From positions 124,001-188,000 of the forward strand of contig CAVSFZ010000020.1 of the NCBI GenBank assembly GCA_963727235.1: DNA of 64,000 bases, in the 5' to 3' direction. The notes under the pieces were generated by a model. The model saw only the letters and a program-made list of their open reading frames with translations. It was not told where the DNA came from and did not search any database. This stretch comes from CAVPTL01 sp963727235 (GTDB taxonomy: Bacteria; Actinomycetota; Thermoleophilia; Gaiellales; JAICJC01). The stretch's first letter is position 1. Each line of letters opens with the position of its first letter. Shown here one piece after another: positions 27,030 through 35,728 of this stretch. Both the position numbers and the translations under genes were made by a program.

Positions 27030-27044
27030 GGTGAGTGAGCGATG

Positions 27045-29561
27045 CTAGACACCCGCCACCCCCGCCGGCCCGTCGCTGTCACTGTGGGAGCGCCCGTTTG
27101 GTGTGAGCCGCTGCATCACCAGCGCGGCGGCGATCAGGGCGAGGCCGGTGACGATAAACGAGGCCGCCCGTGAGGTCGAGGCCAGGAAGCTGAGGTCGTA
27201 CAGAAACAGCTTGAACGGGGTCGCGAACAGCAGCACCACACCGGCTGTGCGAAGCGTGCGCGAGCCGCGCCGGAGGCCGAAGTAGAGCAGCGCCAGACCG
27301 GTCACTCCCCAGCAGATCGAGACGGCCACGTGCCCGTCCTGGAACCGGTTGTGGATCATCTGCGGATCGTTGGCGACCGCCAGTTCGGCGACTCCGAGGA
27401 TCGCTGCCGAGACCGTCCACAGCGTCAGCGCCGCCGCGGTGGTGACCACCATCGGCAGGGTGACGCCGAATCGCTCCACCGGCGGGGTGATCGCCCGTGC
27501 GGCGCGCACCGCCAGCCACGCCGCCAGCACGGTCGCGATCAGCGGCGCGATGCCGGCGGCCGGGGCCGAGTTGGCGGCAAACAGGCGGGCAGCGGTCTCG
27601 TACCCGAGCACACCCACCGTGATCAGCCCGGCCACCATCAGCATGCTCAGCTCGAGCGTCAGCCGCCGGTCGAAGTACCGGTCGACCAGCCGGGGCCGGA
27701 AGATCACGACCAGCTCGATCGCAACCACGATCAGCGCCCAGGCGGTGACCGCCCACGCTCCCGGAAGCAGCGTCGCTGCCACGACCGCTGCCAGCGCGAC
27801 GGTGGGCACGAGTGCGAACGTGCGCATCCGCCGGTCGGGAATCGCGAGCGCCACGAGAGCCGAGGCCGCGGCCAGGCAGACGGCGACGATCACGCCCTGG
27901 CGGCCGCCGTGATGCACCACCTGGTAGGCCAGGCGATCGACGACGGCAGCGCCACACGCGGTGATGGTGAGCAGTGCGGCTGCGGCCGACAGCGGCTCCA
28001 GGCGACCGAACACCCGCCGCAGGCGAGCGCTGTAGGTCGTCAGCGCCAGCGCGGCTGCGAGCATCGTCCAGCCGACCAGCACGGCGTCACCCGACAGCAC
28101 CAGCGGCAAGCCGTAGGCGGCGACCGCGGGCGCGGCCCAAGTTGCCCAGCGCCGCCACGTCCACACGCTTCGCAGGGTCACGGCAGTCCAGACGCACACG
28201 GCCGGGAGCAGCACCGCAACCGCCGTCGTGCCGTCCTGGGTATCCCAGCGGTGCAGGCCGACCAGCAGCTCGGGCAGTGAGGCGTACAGGGCCGCACACG
28301 TGGCCAGCACGAGGTACGCGGTCGCCGCGGCGTACAGACGCACACCGCGCGCAAACCGAAGGCCGACTCGCTCCGAGACGATCGCAAGCGCCACCGCCTC
28401 ACTGCCCCAGGCCAGCACCAGCGCGGGGCCGTGCAGCAGCAGGCCGAATCCGGTTGCGCAGGCGGCCAGTGCGTACCCGCCGAGCAGATCGGTGAGGTCG
28501 GGATTGCTTCGGCGCGAGAGCCACGGTACGCATGCCCCGGCGCCGAACACGGCCGCCACTGCGAGCAGCAGCCAGCCCGCCTCGTCGCCGCCAAGCAGCA
28601 GCTGACCGTGACCGGCCTGGTAGGCGGCGACGCCAAGCGCCCCTGCGACGGAGGAGGCCAATCCGCCCGTCACCAGGTCGAGACTCCGCGGGGCCTTGCC
28701 GGCCAGCCCGAACTGGTACATCTCAACCGCCCACACGGCGCACAGCGAGACGACCGCCACAGTCCACAGACCGGCACGAGGCGGCACCTGCCCGAGCAGC
28801 ACGTAGACCAGCGGCGCAGCCACGATCCAGGTAGCCACCGCCATCCGCCGCCAACCGCACCTGGCCAGCAGCACCGGCGCGGTGGCGGCCATGATCGCGG
28901 CGAACATGACGCCCGCCGGGGTGATGCGGCCGGTCACGAGCAGCGGCGCCAGCATGGCCGCCGACACTCCGAACCCGGCCAGCTCTTCGCCGTCGATCAC
29001 CAGCGCAACGACGATCGCCAGAAGCGCAATTCCCGCAGCACCGGCGAGAGCCTGGGGCCGGCTGAGATCGTGGTAGACGATGGTGGCAGCCGCCAGCGTC
29101 GCGTACAGGCCTGCGATCCCGGCTGCCCCGGCGGCCAAGACAGCCTCGAGCCTGCCGTGGCGGCGGTGCAGCCACAGCGACGCGCCGATCAGCCCTGAGG
29201 ACACCAGCGTGCCGGCGACCAGGCGCATCGTGGGGGTGATCCACCCGCGGCTGGCGGCCAGGGCGAACAGGAACGCCAGTCCCAGCACCGTGATCCCACC
29301 GCCGGCCCAGGCCAGCACCTTGGTGGTCGACATCTCCGGGATGGCCGGACGCCACGGGTCGCGGGCGTTCGACTTCAATTCCTGGTGCAGCACCGGCGAC
29401 GCCGCGGCGGACGCCTGTGTGGGTGGAGTAACGGCCGCGATTTGAACCGACTGTGAAGGCGCTGCGGGTGCGGTCTTCGAGGCGGCGCGGACTTCGGCGC
29501 GGAGATTGTTGATCTCGCGCTGCAGGCGGTCGAGCTCTGCTGAGATGTGGGAAATATCCAT
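27045..29561 (-). CDS. DUF2339 multi-pass membrane protein
   Basis: 838 residues. A short N-terminal coiled-coil-like helix (MDISHISAELDRLQREINNLRAEVRA) and a Pro/Ala linker precede more than twenty hydrophobic segments, with TTKVLAWAGGGITVLGLAFLFALAASRGWITP at the first. This is the organisation of DUF2339 proteins, whose function is not established. The ATG at 29561 is six codons inside the longest frame and places the coiled coil at the terminus. The gene begins where a decayed livF fragment ends, so its upstream region is a rearrangement junction. Confidence 0.82.
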   Translation of the reverse strand: MDISHISAELDRLQREINNLRAEVRAASKTAPAAPSQSVQIAAVTPPTQASAAASPVLHQELKSNARDPWRPAIPEMSTTKVLAWAGGGITVLGLAFLFALAASRGWITPTMRLVAGTLVSSGLIGASLWLHRRHGRLEAVLAAGAAGIAGLYATLAAATIVYHDLSRPQALAGAAGIALLAIVVALVIDGEELAGFGVSAAMLAPLLVTGRITPAGVMFAAIMAATAPVLLARCGWRRMAVATWIVAAPLVYVLLGQVPPRAGLWTVAVVSLCAVWAVEMYQFGLAGKAPRSLDLVTGGLASSVAGALGVAAYQAGHGQLLLGGDEAGWLLLAVAAVFGAGACVPWLSRRSNPDLTDLLGGYALAACATGFGLLLHGPALVLAWGSEAVALAIVSERVGLRFARGVRLYAAATAYLVLATCAALYASLPELLVGLHRWDTQDGTTAVAVLLPAVCVWTAVTLRSVWTWRRWATWAAPAVAAYGLPLVLSGDAVLVGWTMLAAALALTTYSARLRRVFGRLEPLSAAAALLTITACGAAVVDRLAYQVVHHGGRQGVIVAVCLAAASALVALAIPDRRMRTFALVPTVALAAVVAATLLPGAWAVTAWALIVVAIELVVIFRPRLVDRYFDRRLTLELSMLMVAGLITVGVLGYETAARLFAANSAPAAGIAPLIATVLAAWLAVRAARAITPPVERFGVTLPMVVTTAAALTLWTVSAAILGVAELAVANDPQMIHNRFQDGHVAVSICWGVTGLALLYFGLRRGSRTLRTAGVVLLFATPFKLFLYDLSFLASTSRAASFIVTGLALIAAALVMQRLTPNGRSHSDSDGPAGVAGV

Positions 29562-29584
29562 GTCCCCACCATCGCCCACTGCCC

Positions 29585-30069
29585 GTGCGATGGCATCGGG
29601 GATTCCCCCGCGGTTCCGCGCGGTCGAGCGAACGTTCCCAGCGTCCCCAGGTAGAGCTGCACAACTTTGGGATCGTCGAGCAGATCGCGGCCGCTGCCGG
29701 TATGCGCGTTCCTGCCCTGATCCAGCACGTAGCCGCGATCGCAGATCTCGAGGCAGCGGCGGGCGTTCTGCTCGACGATCACGATCGCCACACCGGTCTC
29801 GCGAATGCTCGAGACGCGCTTGAACGCCTCGTCCTGGAACTTGGGCGAGAGCCCGGCAGAGGGCTCGTCCAGCAAGAGCACCTTGGGCTCCATCATCAGC
29901 GCCCGCGCCATCGCCACCATCTGGCGTTCGCCGCCCGACAGCGAGCCCGCCCGCTGGCCGCGGCGCTCGGCCACCAGCGGGAACAGCTCGCCGAGAGGAT
30001 GTCGACTCCGGGGAGGTACCCGGCCACCAGGTCGCAGGCGTCGAGCAGCGGTACGGCGGCCTCAGCCAT
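29585..30069 (-). pseudogene. livF: livF remnant (branched-chain amino-acid ABC ATPase), internally deleted
   Basis: The start MAEAAVPLLDACDLVAGYLPGVDIL is a recognisable LivF N-terminus. It then jumps, with a frame change, to LFPLVAERRGQRAGSLSGGERQMVAMARALMMEPKVLLLDEPSAGLSPKFQDE. The Walker A and Q-loop, about 100 residues, are missing, while the signature and Walker B survive. The C-terminus (VVQLYLGTLGTF) runs on without its own stop into the neighbouring gene. The product cannot hydrolyse ATP. The start overlaps the livG remnant stop by 8 bp, as in intact liv operons. Confidence 0.85.
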
Positions 30070-30145
30070 CGTGCTCACGCTCGTGCTCGAGGTAGGCGGG
30101 CTCGTCGTGAGTGGAGCCCAGATAGGCGTCGACAAGCTCCAGAGC
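30062..30145 (-). pseudogene. livG: livG 3' fragment
   Basis: Only the tail remains: LVDAYLGSTHDEPAYLEHEREHDG and stop. The VDAYLG ending is typical of LivG ATPases. It overlaps the livF remnant start in the normal liv operon manner. Sequence further upstream belongs to a livM-like fragment on the opposite strand, so the junction is near 30130-30145. Confidence 0.65.
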
Positions 30146-30240
30146 CTCGTCTTGGGCGGCACGATGGCCGCGCTCTCGGGCATGTTGCTGGGATTCAGCC
30201 AGCAGTCGGTCGGGCCCACCTACTACGTGCCCGCCGCGGT
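30131..30240 (+). pseudogene. livM-like permease fragment
   Basis: DKLQSLVLGGTMAALSGMLL followed by GFSQQSVGPTYYVPA resembles the conserved KLQAFVLGG...AGMLLA segment of LivM/LivH permeases. About 35 residues survive in a frame with no proper start or end. It lies head-on against the livG tail. Confidence 0.5.
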
Positions 30241-30255
30241 GGGAGCGAATCCCGA

Positions 30256-30330
30256 GGTGATACCTACGATGTCTGGAAGTTCGACAACAAGGGGCAGGTG
30301 ACAACGCTCGAACAGACAGTCGTCAAGTAA
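30256..30330 (+). pseudogene. 3' end of an ABC substrate-binding protein gene (LivK-like)
   Basis: The frame GDTYDVWKFDNKGQVTTLEQ, then TVVK and TAA, looks like the C-terminus of a branched-chain-type binding protein. It is cut off abruptly upstream. A strong terminator follows at 30344-30379, as expected after a genuine gene end. Confidence 0.5.
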
Positions 30331-30343
30331 CACCCGTGGTCAC

Positions 30344-30379
30344 GCGTTGGGGGCCCGTGGGCAGGCGGGCCCCCAACGC
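30344..30379. terminator. Intrinsic terminator hairpin
   Basis: A 14-bp perfect stem GCGTTGGGGGCCCG/CGGGCCCCCAACGC with an 8-nt loop. It sits between the binding-protein remnant and the convergent PIN toxin gene and could serve both strands. Confidence 0.75.
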
Positions 30380-30387
30380 CGCGGGCC

Positions 30388-30936
30388 TCAGGTCGCTATA
30401 GCCGCGGCGAAGACCGGCACACCTGCACGGTGCAGGCTCTTGACCAAGTCTGCACGGGGAATCGCCGGGTTTGTCAGATCTAACGCCTGTTCCGTGATGA
30501 CGTGTGACGCGACTGTGGGGGCGATCCCATGCAGCGTCACGAGGAAGTCATCCGGATGAACCGCCATGACGGCGTGTGGACTGCAGGCGGCGTCCGAAAA
30601 ATCATCGAGATTGAACGTGACGATGACGTCCGCCGCCGAAGCCACCGCGGCCGCGAGAACATGGCGATCCTTCGGATCGTTCGCCATTGCGCCCTCGAGA
30701 CGCGCGATTGCATCCTCGCGTACGGCAGCCTCCGGAAAGAAGGCTCGCATCGCGCCAAGGATCCCCGCCGCTTGATCCTCGGTGACTCGCTTCGTTACCA
30801 GGTTACGACGAACCTCCTCGAGAATCTGGTCGCTCCACCGGGCCACATAGAGCTCGCGCTCTGCCAGCCGCAGAAGGGTGTCCCGCAGCGAAAACGGGTG
30901 GAGGACACATGCGTCAAGGACTGCCGTAAAAGCCAT
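30388..30936 (-). CDS. PIN-domain toxin-like nuclease
   Basis: 182 residues. The N-terminal strand AVLDACVLHPFSLRD carries the first PIN acidic residue. An acidic ILEEVRRNL follows, and NDPKDRHVLAAAVASAADVIVTFNLDDFSD supplies the remaining metal-binding Asp residues (D-x-x-D and NLDDF). This is the VapC-like group of ribonucleases. It lies 31 nt downstream of an excisionase-like DNA-binding protein gene, the usual layout of a type II toxin-antitoxin pair. The C-terminal 50 residues extend beyond the PIN core. Confidence 0.83.
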   Translation of the reverse strand: MAFTAVLDACVLHPFSLRDTLLRLAERELYVARWSDQILEEVRRNLVTKRVTEDQAAGILGAMRAFFPEAAVREDAIARLEGAMANDPKDRHVLAAAVASAADVIVTFNLDDFSDAACSPHAVMAVHPDDFLVTLHGIAPTVASHVITEQALDLTNPAIPRADLVKSLHRAGVPVFAAAIAT

Positions 30937-30967
30937 TCGCGGAGGAGGAGGTCAGACGACCCCCGAT

Positions 30968-31429
30968 CTAGCGGTAACCGCCCTCCACGTTCTGGGAGAG
31001 TTGGGTGAGTCGTCGCGCAGCCTCGCGTCGCTCCTGTGTGCGTCGCTCGCGATAGTCGAGTACGTCCTCAAGGCGAATTCGACGGTCGCGCCCGGTGCGA
31101 TGGTGGGGAATCGTGCCGGTTTCCAGCAACCGCTCGATCAGGTAAGGACGGGACACCTGCAGCAGGTCGGCCGCCTGTTGCGTGGTCAGTTCCCTTCCAT
31201 GTGGAATCAGCGTCACGGTCAGCCCCATCGCCAGGGCATCGACGATCACCTTCAACGCATGGAACGCGGACGCCGGGATCGCGACCTCCTGCCCTTCGGG
31301 GCCGACCAAACGCGCCTCCTCGTGCCCGCGAAAGAGCTCATGAATCCGTCGGTCGAGGGCTTCGAGGCGCTCAGCCTCCTCAGCCGGCGGTGCGATTATG
31401 GTGTCCGGTGCAGTTGGCGTGATCGCCAT
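30968..31429 (-). CDS. Excisionase-type HTH antitoxin partner of the PIN protein
   Basis: 153 residues. The C-terminal half has an excisionase/MerR-like helix-turn-helix (LTTQQAADLLQVSRPYLIERLLETGTIPHHRTGRDRRIRLEDVLDYRERR). The N-terminal half (FHALKVIVDALAMGLTVTLIPHGR) may hold toxin-binding elements. The ATG 31429 is chosen for the SD AAGGAGGG; an in-frame ATG upstream lacks one. A 14-bp palindrome overlaps the SD region and could be its own operator. Confidence 0.8.
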   Translation of the reverse strand: MAITPTAPDTIIAPPAEEAERLEALDRRIHELFRGHEEARLVGPEGQEVAIPASAFHALKVIVDALAMGLTVTLIPHGRELTTQQAADLLQVSRPYLIERLLETGTIPHHRTGRDRRIRLEDVLDYRERRTQERREAARRLTQLSQNVEGGYR

Positions 31430-31439
31430 CAGCGTCCCT

Positions 31440-31453
31440 CCTTGGTACCAAGG
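31440..31453. promoter_or_regulatory. Candidate autoregulatory operator of the PIN/antitoxin pair
   Basis: CCTTGGTACCAAGG is a perfect 14-bp palindrome 11 bp upstream of the antitoxin ATG, next to the SD. Toxin-antitoxin modules commonly repress themselves through such sites. Confidence 0.5.
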
Positions 31454-31507
31454 ATAGCGCACAGTCGAAGCAGACGCAACAGTCGCATTAGTCGCAATCG
31501 ACCGCGC

Positions 31508-32488
31508 CTACCACCACCCCTGGCGCCGCGCCCACACCAGCATCACCACGGTGAGCAGGCCCATCGCGACCAGGGACAGCGCCAGCTGAACCGGCTGAGT
31601 GCTCGCATTCACGATCGTGTTCATGCCGTACACCGAAGCAACCGCGGTGATCGGCAGAGCAACTGCGGTGATCAGCGCCAGCCGCTCCATCGCCAGGTTG
31701 ATGCTGTCGGTGGCCCGCGTCTGGTAGAGGTCGAGCAGCTCCTGCAGGAAGTCGCGCTCGGTCGCGCACATGCCCTGAATCCGGCTGAACTGGTCGACCA
31801 TGTCGTCCACCAGCGTGCGGCCGGGGTCGTCCAGCAGGTCGCCCGCGACCCTGAACAGCCGCTCGAAGATGGAGCGGTCGTGGCTGGCCATCGTCTGGAT
31901 CGTGACCAGCTCGTGGCGGGCGGCGAACATCGATTCCAGCAGCTCCTGGTCGCGCCGGCGGGAGGTCATGATGCCCCGCTCGAGGGCCACCACCCGGTTG
32001 GACAGCGCGCCCACCTCGCTCTCCATCCGGTGGGCGATCGCCGAGGCGATCGCGTGGGCCAGGTCGGCGGAGGATTCGACCGTGACTGTGCGCTTGTCCA
32101 GCCGCCGAAGCACCGTGGCGGTGTCACGGCGGGCGTGCTCGTCCGGCACCGTGGGGCGCAGCTCGTGCACGGTGACCACGTAGCCGTTGCCGACGAACAG
32201 CACCAGCGCCAGCGCGTCCACCACGCCGTCGCTGCCGGTGGCGGGGGCGTGCAGCTCGATGAACAGGTGATTGTCGTAGCGCCGCACCCGCGGCACCAGT
32301 CCGGGCTGCTCGCATTCGCGCAGGGCGCTGCCGCGCACCTGGAACACCTCACCCAGCACCGACTGCATGTCGGGATCGCCGGCCGACATGTCCAGCCACA
32401 CCACGCCGTCCTTGCCCGCCAGCAGCGCGGGCAGTTCGCCGACATCGCGCTCGGCAACCTCACCCCGGGCGATCCGAACCAGGTTCAC
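31508..32488 (-). CDS. corA: CorA-family divalent cation transporter
   Basis: 326 residues. A cytoplasmic alpha/beta and long-helix domain (to about 260) is followed by two C-terminal membrane helices. The selectivity signature YGMN is present in VASVYGMNTIVN at the end of helix 1. The protein forms pentameric Mg2+ (or Co2+/Ni2+) channels. It is followed on the minus strand by the PIN module and preceded by kup, so it sits in an ion-transport group. The tail beyond helix 2 is short (ARRQGWW). Confidence 0.92.
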   Translation of the reverse strand: MNLVRIARGEVAERDVGELPALLAGKDGVVWLDMSAGDPDMQSVLGEVFQVRGSALRECEQPGLVPRVRRYDNHLFIELHAPATGSDGVVDALALVLFVGNGYVVTVHELRPTVPDEHARRDTATVLRRLDKRTVTVESSADLAHAIASAIAHRMESEVGALSNRVVALERGIMTSRRRDQELLESMFAARHELVTIQTMASHDRSIFERLFRVAGDLLDDPGRTLVDDMVDQFSRIQGMCATERDFLQELLDLYQTRATDSINLAMERLALITAVALPITAVASVYGMNTIVNASTQPVQLALSLVAMGLLTVVMLVWARRQGWW

Positions 32489-32510
32489 GACGGCGAGAGC
32501 CTACACCCGT

Positions 32511-34478
32511 CTACAACTCGACGAAAGCTCCGACTTGGAAGACGCGATCGGGCGGGATGCCGTAGTAGCGCGCGGCGGGGGCCGAGTTCTGGTGCAGCAG
32601 CGCGAACAGGCGCTTGCGCCACGGAGCCAGGCGGGTGTGGCCGGTCGTCAGGATGGCAGCGTGATCCACGTAGAACGAGACGCGGTCGAGATCGATGTCG
32701 AGCCCGTTTCTGCGGGCCAGCTCGAGCGCTCGCAGCAGGTTGGGCTCGTCCTGATAGCCGTAGAGGGCGTTGACCGTCACGAACCCCAGCCGCAGGAACT
32801 CCACCGTCAGCCGGTCGCTGTCGGCGACGTGCGGCACGTCGGCAGTCTCGACCCGCACCAGCACCACCTGTTCGTGCACGACGTGGTTGTACTCGGCGTT
32901 TTGAACGAGCGCCGGGGGCACGGTGTCCAGCGAGGGCGTGAGGAACACGGCGGTGCCGGGAACGCGGTCGGGCTGATCGTCGATCATGCGGTTGATGTAG
33001 CGGCGCAGCAGCACCCTGTGCTCGCCCAGCTTCGACGCCATCAGCATCCGTCCGCGGCGCCAGGTGGTGAGGATCGCGAAGAACACCGCGCCGACCACCA
33101 GCGGCAGCCAGCCACCGCTCTCCACCTTCGGGAGGTTCGCGGCGAAGAAGGTGAGCTCGACGGTGATGAAGAACGCCGCGCCCGGGATCACCAGCCACAG
33201 CGGCTTGCGCCAGATCTTGCGGAAGACCACGAAGGCCAGGAACGTGTTGGAGGCAAAGATGGCGCTGAGCGCGATCCCGTAGGCGTTGGCCAACCCGGTG
33301 GGTGAGCGGAACGTGAGCACCAGCGTCAGCACCGCCGCCAGCAGGAACCAGTTGACCGCCGGGATGTAGATCTGGCCCTTGACCCGGCTGGATGTATGCC
33401 GGATCGACATGCGCGGCAGGAAGCCGAGCTGCATCGCCTGCTGGGTGACCGAGAATGCGCCGGAGATGACCGCCTGGGACGCGATCACGGTGGCCACGGT
33501 GGCGAGCACCACCATCAGCTTCTGGCCGGTCTGCCCGCCCGGCACCATGATGAAGAACGGGTTCGTGATGGCACTGGGGTGGGCCAGGATCAGCGCCCCC
33601 TGGCCGAGGTAGTTCATCACCAGGCAGGGGAGCGCCAGCGCGAGCCAGGCGTGGGTGATCGCCTTGCGCCCGAAGTGCCCCATATCCGCGTAGATGGCCT
33701 CAGCGCCGGTGACCGCCAGAAACACCGACCCGAGCGCCAGGAAGCCGAGCTTGGGGTCGTCGGCCAGGAAGGAGCCGGCATAGGTCGGAGACAGCGCCCG
33801 CACGATTCCGGGATTCGCCAGCACCTCTTTCAGACCGGTCGCCCCGATCACGACGAACCACAGCACCATGATCGGCCCGAACAAGCCGCCGACCGCGCCG
33901 GTTCCGAACCGCTGCACCAGAAACAGCGCGATCAGGATCCCGAGCGAGAGCGGTACGACCTGGGCGGCCAGCGTCGGGGACGCCACCTGCAGGCCGGAGA
34001 CGGCCGACACCACCGAGATCGCGGGCGTCAGCATGCCGTCGCCGTAGAACAGCGACGCACCGAGGATGCCCACCATCACAAAGGCGGTCTTGCGGTGGGA
34101 CTTCACCCACCGCTGAATCAGCGCGACCAGCGCCATGATCCCGCCTTCGCCATGGTTGTCGGCCCGCAGGATCAGGAGCACGTACTTGAGGGTGACGATC
34201 AGCATCAGCGCCCAGAAGATCAACGAGATCGCGCCGTAGACGTGCAGCGGCGAGGGGCCCATCGGATGGTCGCCCGAAAAGATCAGCTGCACCGTGTAGA
34301 GCGGGCTGGTGCCGATGTCGCCGTACACCACCCCCAACGCCCCCAGTGACAGTGCCGCGCTCGCCCAGCCCGACGTGTGCGCGTGTCCGTGCGGGCGCGC
34401 TTCGGCGACCGCGGCGCGACCGCGTCCGCGCCGGCGAAGCGGTGAGGAGATCGCCTGCGACTCGCTCGGCGCGCTCAC
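32511..34478 (-). CDS. kup: KUP-family potassium uptake protein
   Basis: 655 residues. A charged N-terminal tail precedes the diagnostic LGVVYGDIGTSPLYT segment. About twelve helices follow, then a soluble C-terminal region (about 500-655). This matches bacterial Kup K+/H+ symporters in length and order. Its ATG overlaps the TGA of the universal-stress-protein gene. That coupling suggests UspA may tune uptake through nucleotide binding; this is an inference. Confidence 0.94.
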   Translation of the reverse strand: MSAPSESQAISSPLRRRGRGRAAVAEARPHGHAHTSGWASAALSLGALGVVYGDIGTSPLYTVQLIFSGDHPMGPSPLHVYGAISLIFWALMLIVTLKYVLLILRADNHGEGGIMALVALIQRWVKSHRKTAFVMVGILGASLFYGDGMLTPAISVVSAVSGLQVASPTLAAQVVPLSLGILIALFLVQRFGTGAVGGLFGPIMVLWFVVIGATGLKEVLANPGIVRALSPTYAGSFLADDPKLGFLALGSVFLAVTGAEAIYADMGHFGRKAITHAWLALALPCLVMNYLGQGALILAHPSAITNPFFIMVPGGQTGQKLMVVLATVATVIASQAVISGAFSVTQQAMQLGFLPRMSIRHTSSRVKGQIYIPAVNWFLLAAVLTLVLTFRSPTGLANAYGIALSAIFASNTFLAFVVFRKIWRKPLWLVIPGAAFFITVELTFFAANLPKVESGGWLPLVVGAVFFAILTTWRRGRMLMASKLGEHRVLLRRYINRMIDDQPDRVPGTAVFLTPSLDTVPPALVQNAEYNHVVHEQVVLVRVETADVPHVADSDRLTVEFLRLGFVTVNALYGYQDEPNLLRALELARRNGLDIDLDRVSFYVDHAAILTTGHTRLAPWRKRLFALLHQNSAPAARYYGIPPDRVFQVGAFVEL

Positions 34479-34939
34479 GCCGCCTCCGATCGCGATTGCA
34501 CGATCATCACCCGCTGCTGGGCCTCGGCTGCGATCCGCTGCACCGTCGGGTCGTCGGCGAACCGTCGGTACGGCGTGCCCTGCAACCCGCTCGCCCCGAC
34601 CAGGATCACCTGCGACCGCCGCTTGGCGGCCTCGGCCAGGATCGACGCGGCAGGATCCCGGGTGCGCACATGTCCAGGGCGCACGCCGACCCCGTACTGG
34701 TCGGCGATCGCTCGGGCCTGGGAGAGGAATCCCTGCAGCCGCTCGTCCAGCCCGTCGATCTCGACGTCGATGTCCTCACACAGCGGCACGTCGGTAAACG
34801 CCAGCAGCACGATCGCCGCGTGTCGCTCGGCGGCGAGACTGACGGCGACGGATACCAGGTCGGACGGGATCACCGCGTGCGCGGTGTTGACCGGGATCAA
34901 AATCGTTTGGGGGCCTCTGCGAGTGGTGGTAATACCCAC
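34475..34939 (-). CDS. UspA-type universal stress protein
   Basis: 154 residues with one Usp fold. The first strand TILIPVN, a central RPGHVRTRDPAASILAEAAKRRSQVILVGASG and a C-terminal RVMIVQS are present. The nucleotide-binding glycine motif GxxGx9G(S/T) is only partly visible (GASGLQGTPYRRF), so ATP binding is uncertain. It is translated just before kup with a 4-bp overlap. A GTG start at 34939 is used. Confidence 0.82.
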   Translation of the reverse strand: MGITTTRRGPQTILIPVNTAHAVIPSDLVSVAVSLAAERHAAIVLLAFTDVPLCEDIDVEIDGLDERLQGFLSQARAIADQYGVGVRPGHVRTRDPAASILAEAAKRRSQVILVGASGLQGTPYRRFADDPTVQRIAAEAQQRVMIVQSRSEAA

Positions 34940-35011
34940 GGACTCATGGTGCCACCGGACCCCTGAAGGCGGTCTGAAGATTGCTTTTCAGAGTGCGCTA
35001 CTGTTGCGCCT

Positions 35012-35677
35012 ATGTACATCCTGATTGCCGGGGGTGGCAAGGTCGGAGCGAACCTCGCATCGACGCTGCTGGACGCGGGCCATGAGGTCACCCTGGTCGA
35101 CAACGATCACGAACGGTACGAGCTGTTGGAGGAGCGCTTCGGCGCGGTGGCGCGCTTCGGCGACGTGTGTGAGCTGCGCGTGCTGGAGGGCGCCGGAGTG
35201 GAGCGGGCCGAGTTGCTGGTGGCCGTCACCGGCGACGACGAGGACAACCTGATCGTGTGCCAGGTGGCGCGTGACAAGTACGGCGTCCCCAAGGTGATCG
35301 CACGGGCCAACGATCCTCGCAACCAGCCCCATTTCGACATGCTCGGGATCACGCTGACGGTGTCGGCCACCGCCACCATCCTGGCCCTGGTGGAGCACGA
35401 GCTGCCCCAACATGAGCTGGTGACGCTGCTCGACCTGCGTCGCGAGAATCTCGAGATCGTCGAGTTTGCGATCGCTCCCGGCTCGCCGTTCGACGGCCGC
35501 AAGGTGCACGAGCTGAACATTCCGGACGGCTCGCGGCTGATCTCGGTCAGCCGGGGAGGCACGTCCCACATCGCCGGCGGTGACACCGAGTTGCTGGCCG
35601 GCGACCTGGTGCTGGCGATCCTCAAGCCCGTCGTCGAAGACGAGTTTCGCAGCATGCTCGCCACACCCGTGGCATAG
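35012..35677 (+). CDS. trkA: TrkA/KtrA-type potassium channel regulatory subunit
   Basis: 221 residues. The N-terminal RCK domain has the NAD(H)-binding GGGKVGANLASTLLDAGHEVTLVD and a conserved GD after the third strand. The C-terminal RCK_C (about 140-215) ends in AGDLVLAILKP. These proteins gate Trk/Ktr channels in response to nucleotides. It is divergent from uspA-kup. No Trk/Ktr membrane subunit is adjacent. TACTGT ends 7 nt before the ATG, suggesting a leaderless transcript. Confidence 0.9.
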   Translation: MYILIAGGGKVGANLASTLLDAGHEVTLVDNDHERYELLEERFGAVARFGDVCELRVLEGAGVERAELLVAVTGDDEDNLIVCQVARDKYGVPKVIARANDPRNQPHFDMLGITLTVSATATILALVEHELPQHELVTLLDLRRENLEIVEFAIAPGSPFDGRKVHELNIPDGSRLISVSRGGTSHIAGGDTELLAGDLVLAILKPVVEDEFRSMLATPVA

Positions 35678-35728
35678 CCGCCGCGAGAGCTGTGCGCTCC
35701 GACGCTTCGGCTAGGGTCGGACCGCCTG

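Noticed and set aside
29375..29974. A single intact 199-residue ATPase frame at the livF locus
   Set aside because: It lacks Walker A, and the C-terminal third is the DUF2339 gene read in another frame; it is a remnant plus chance extension.
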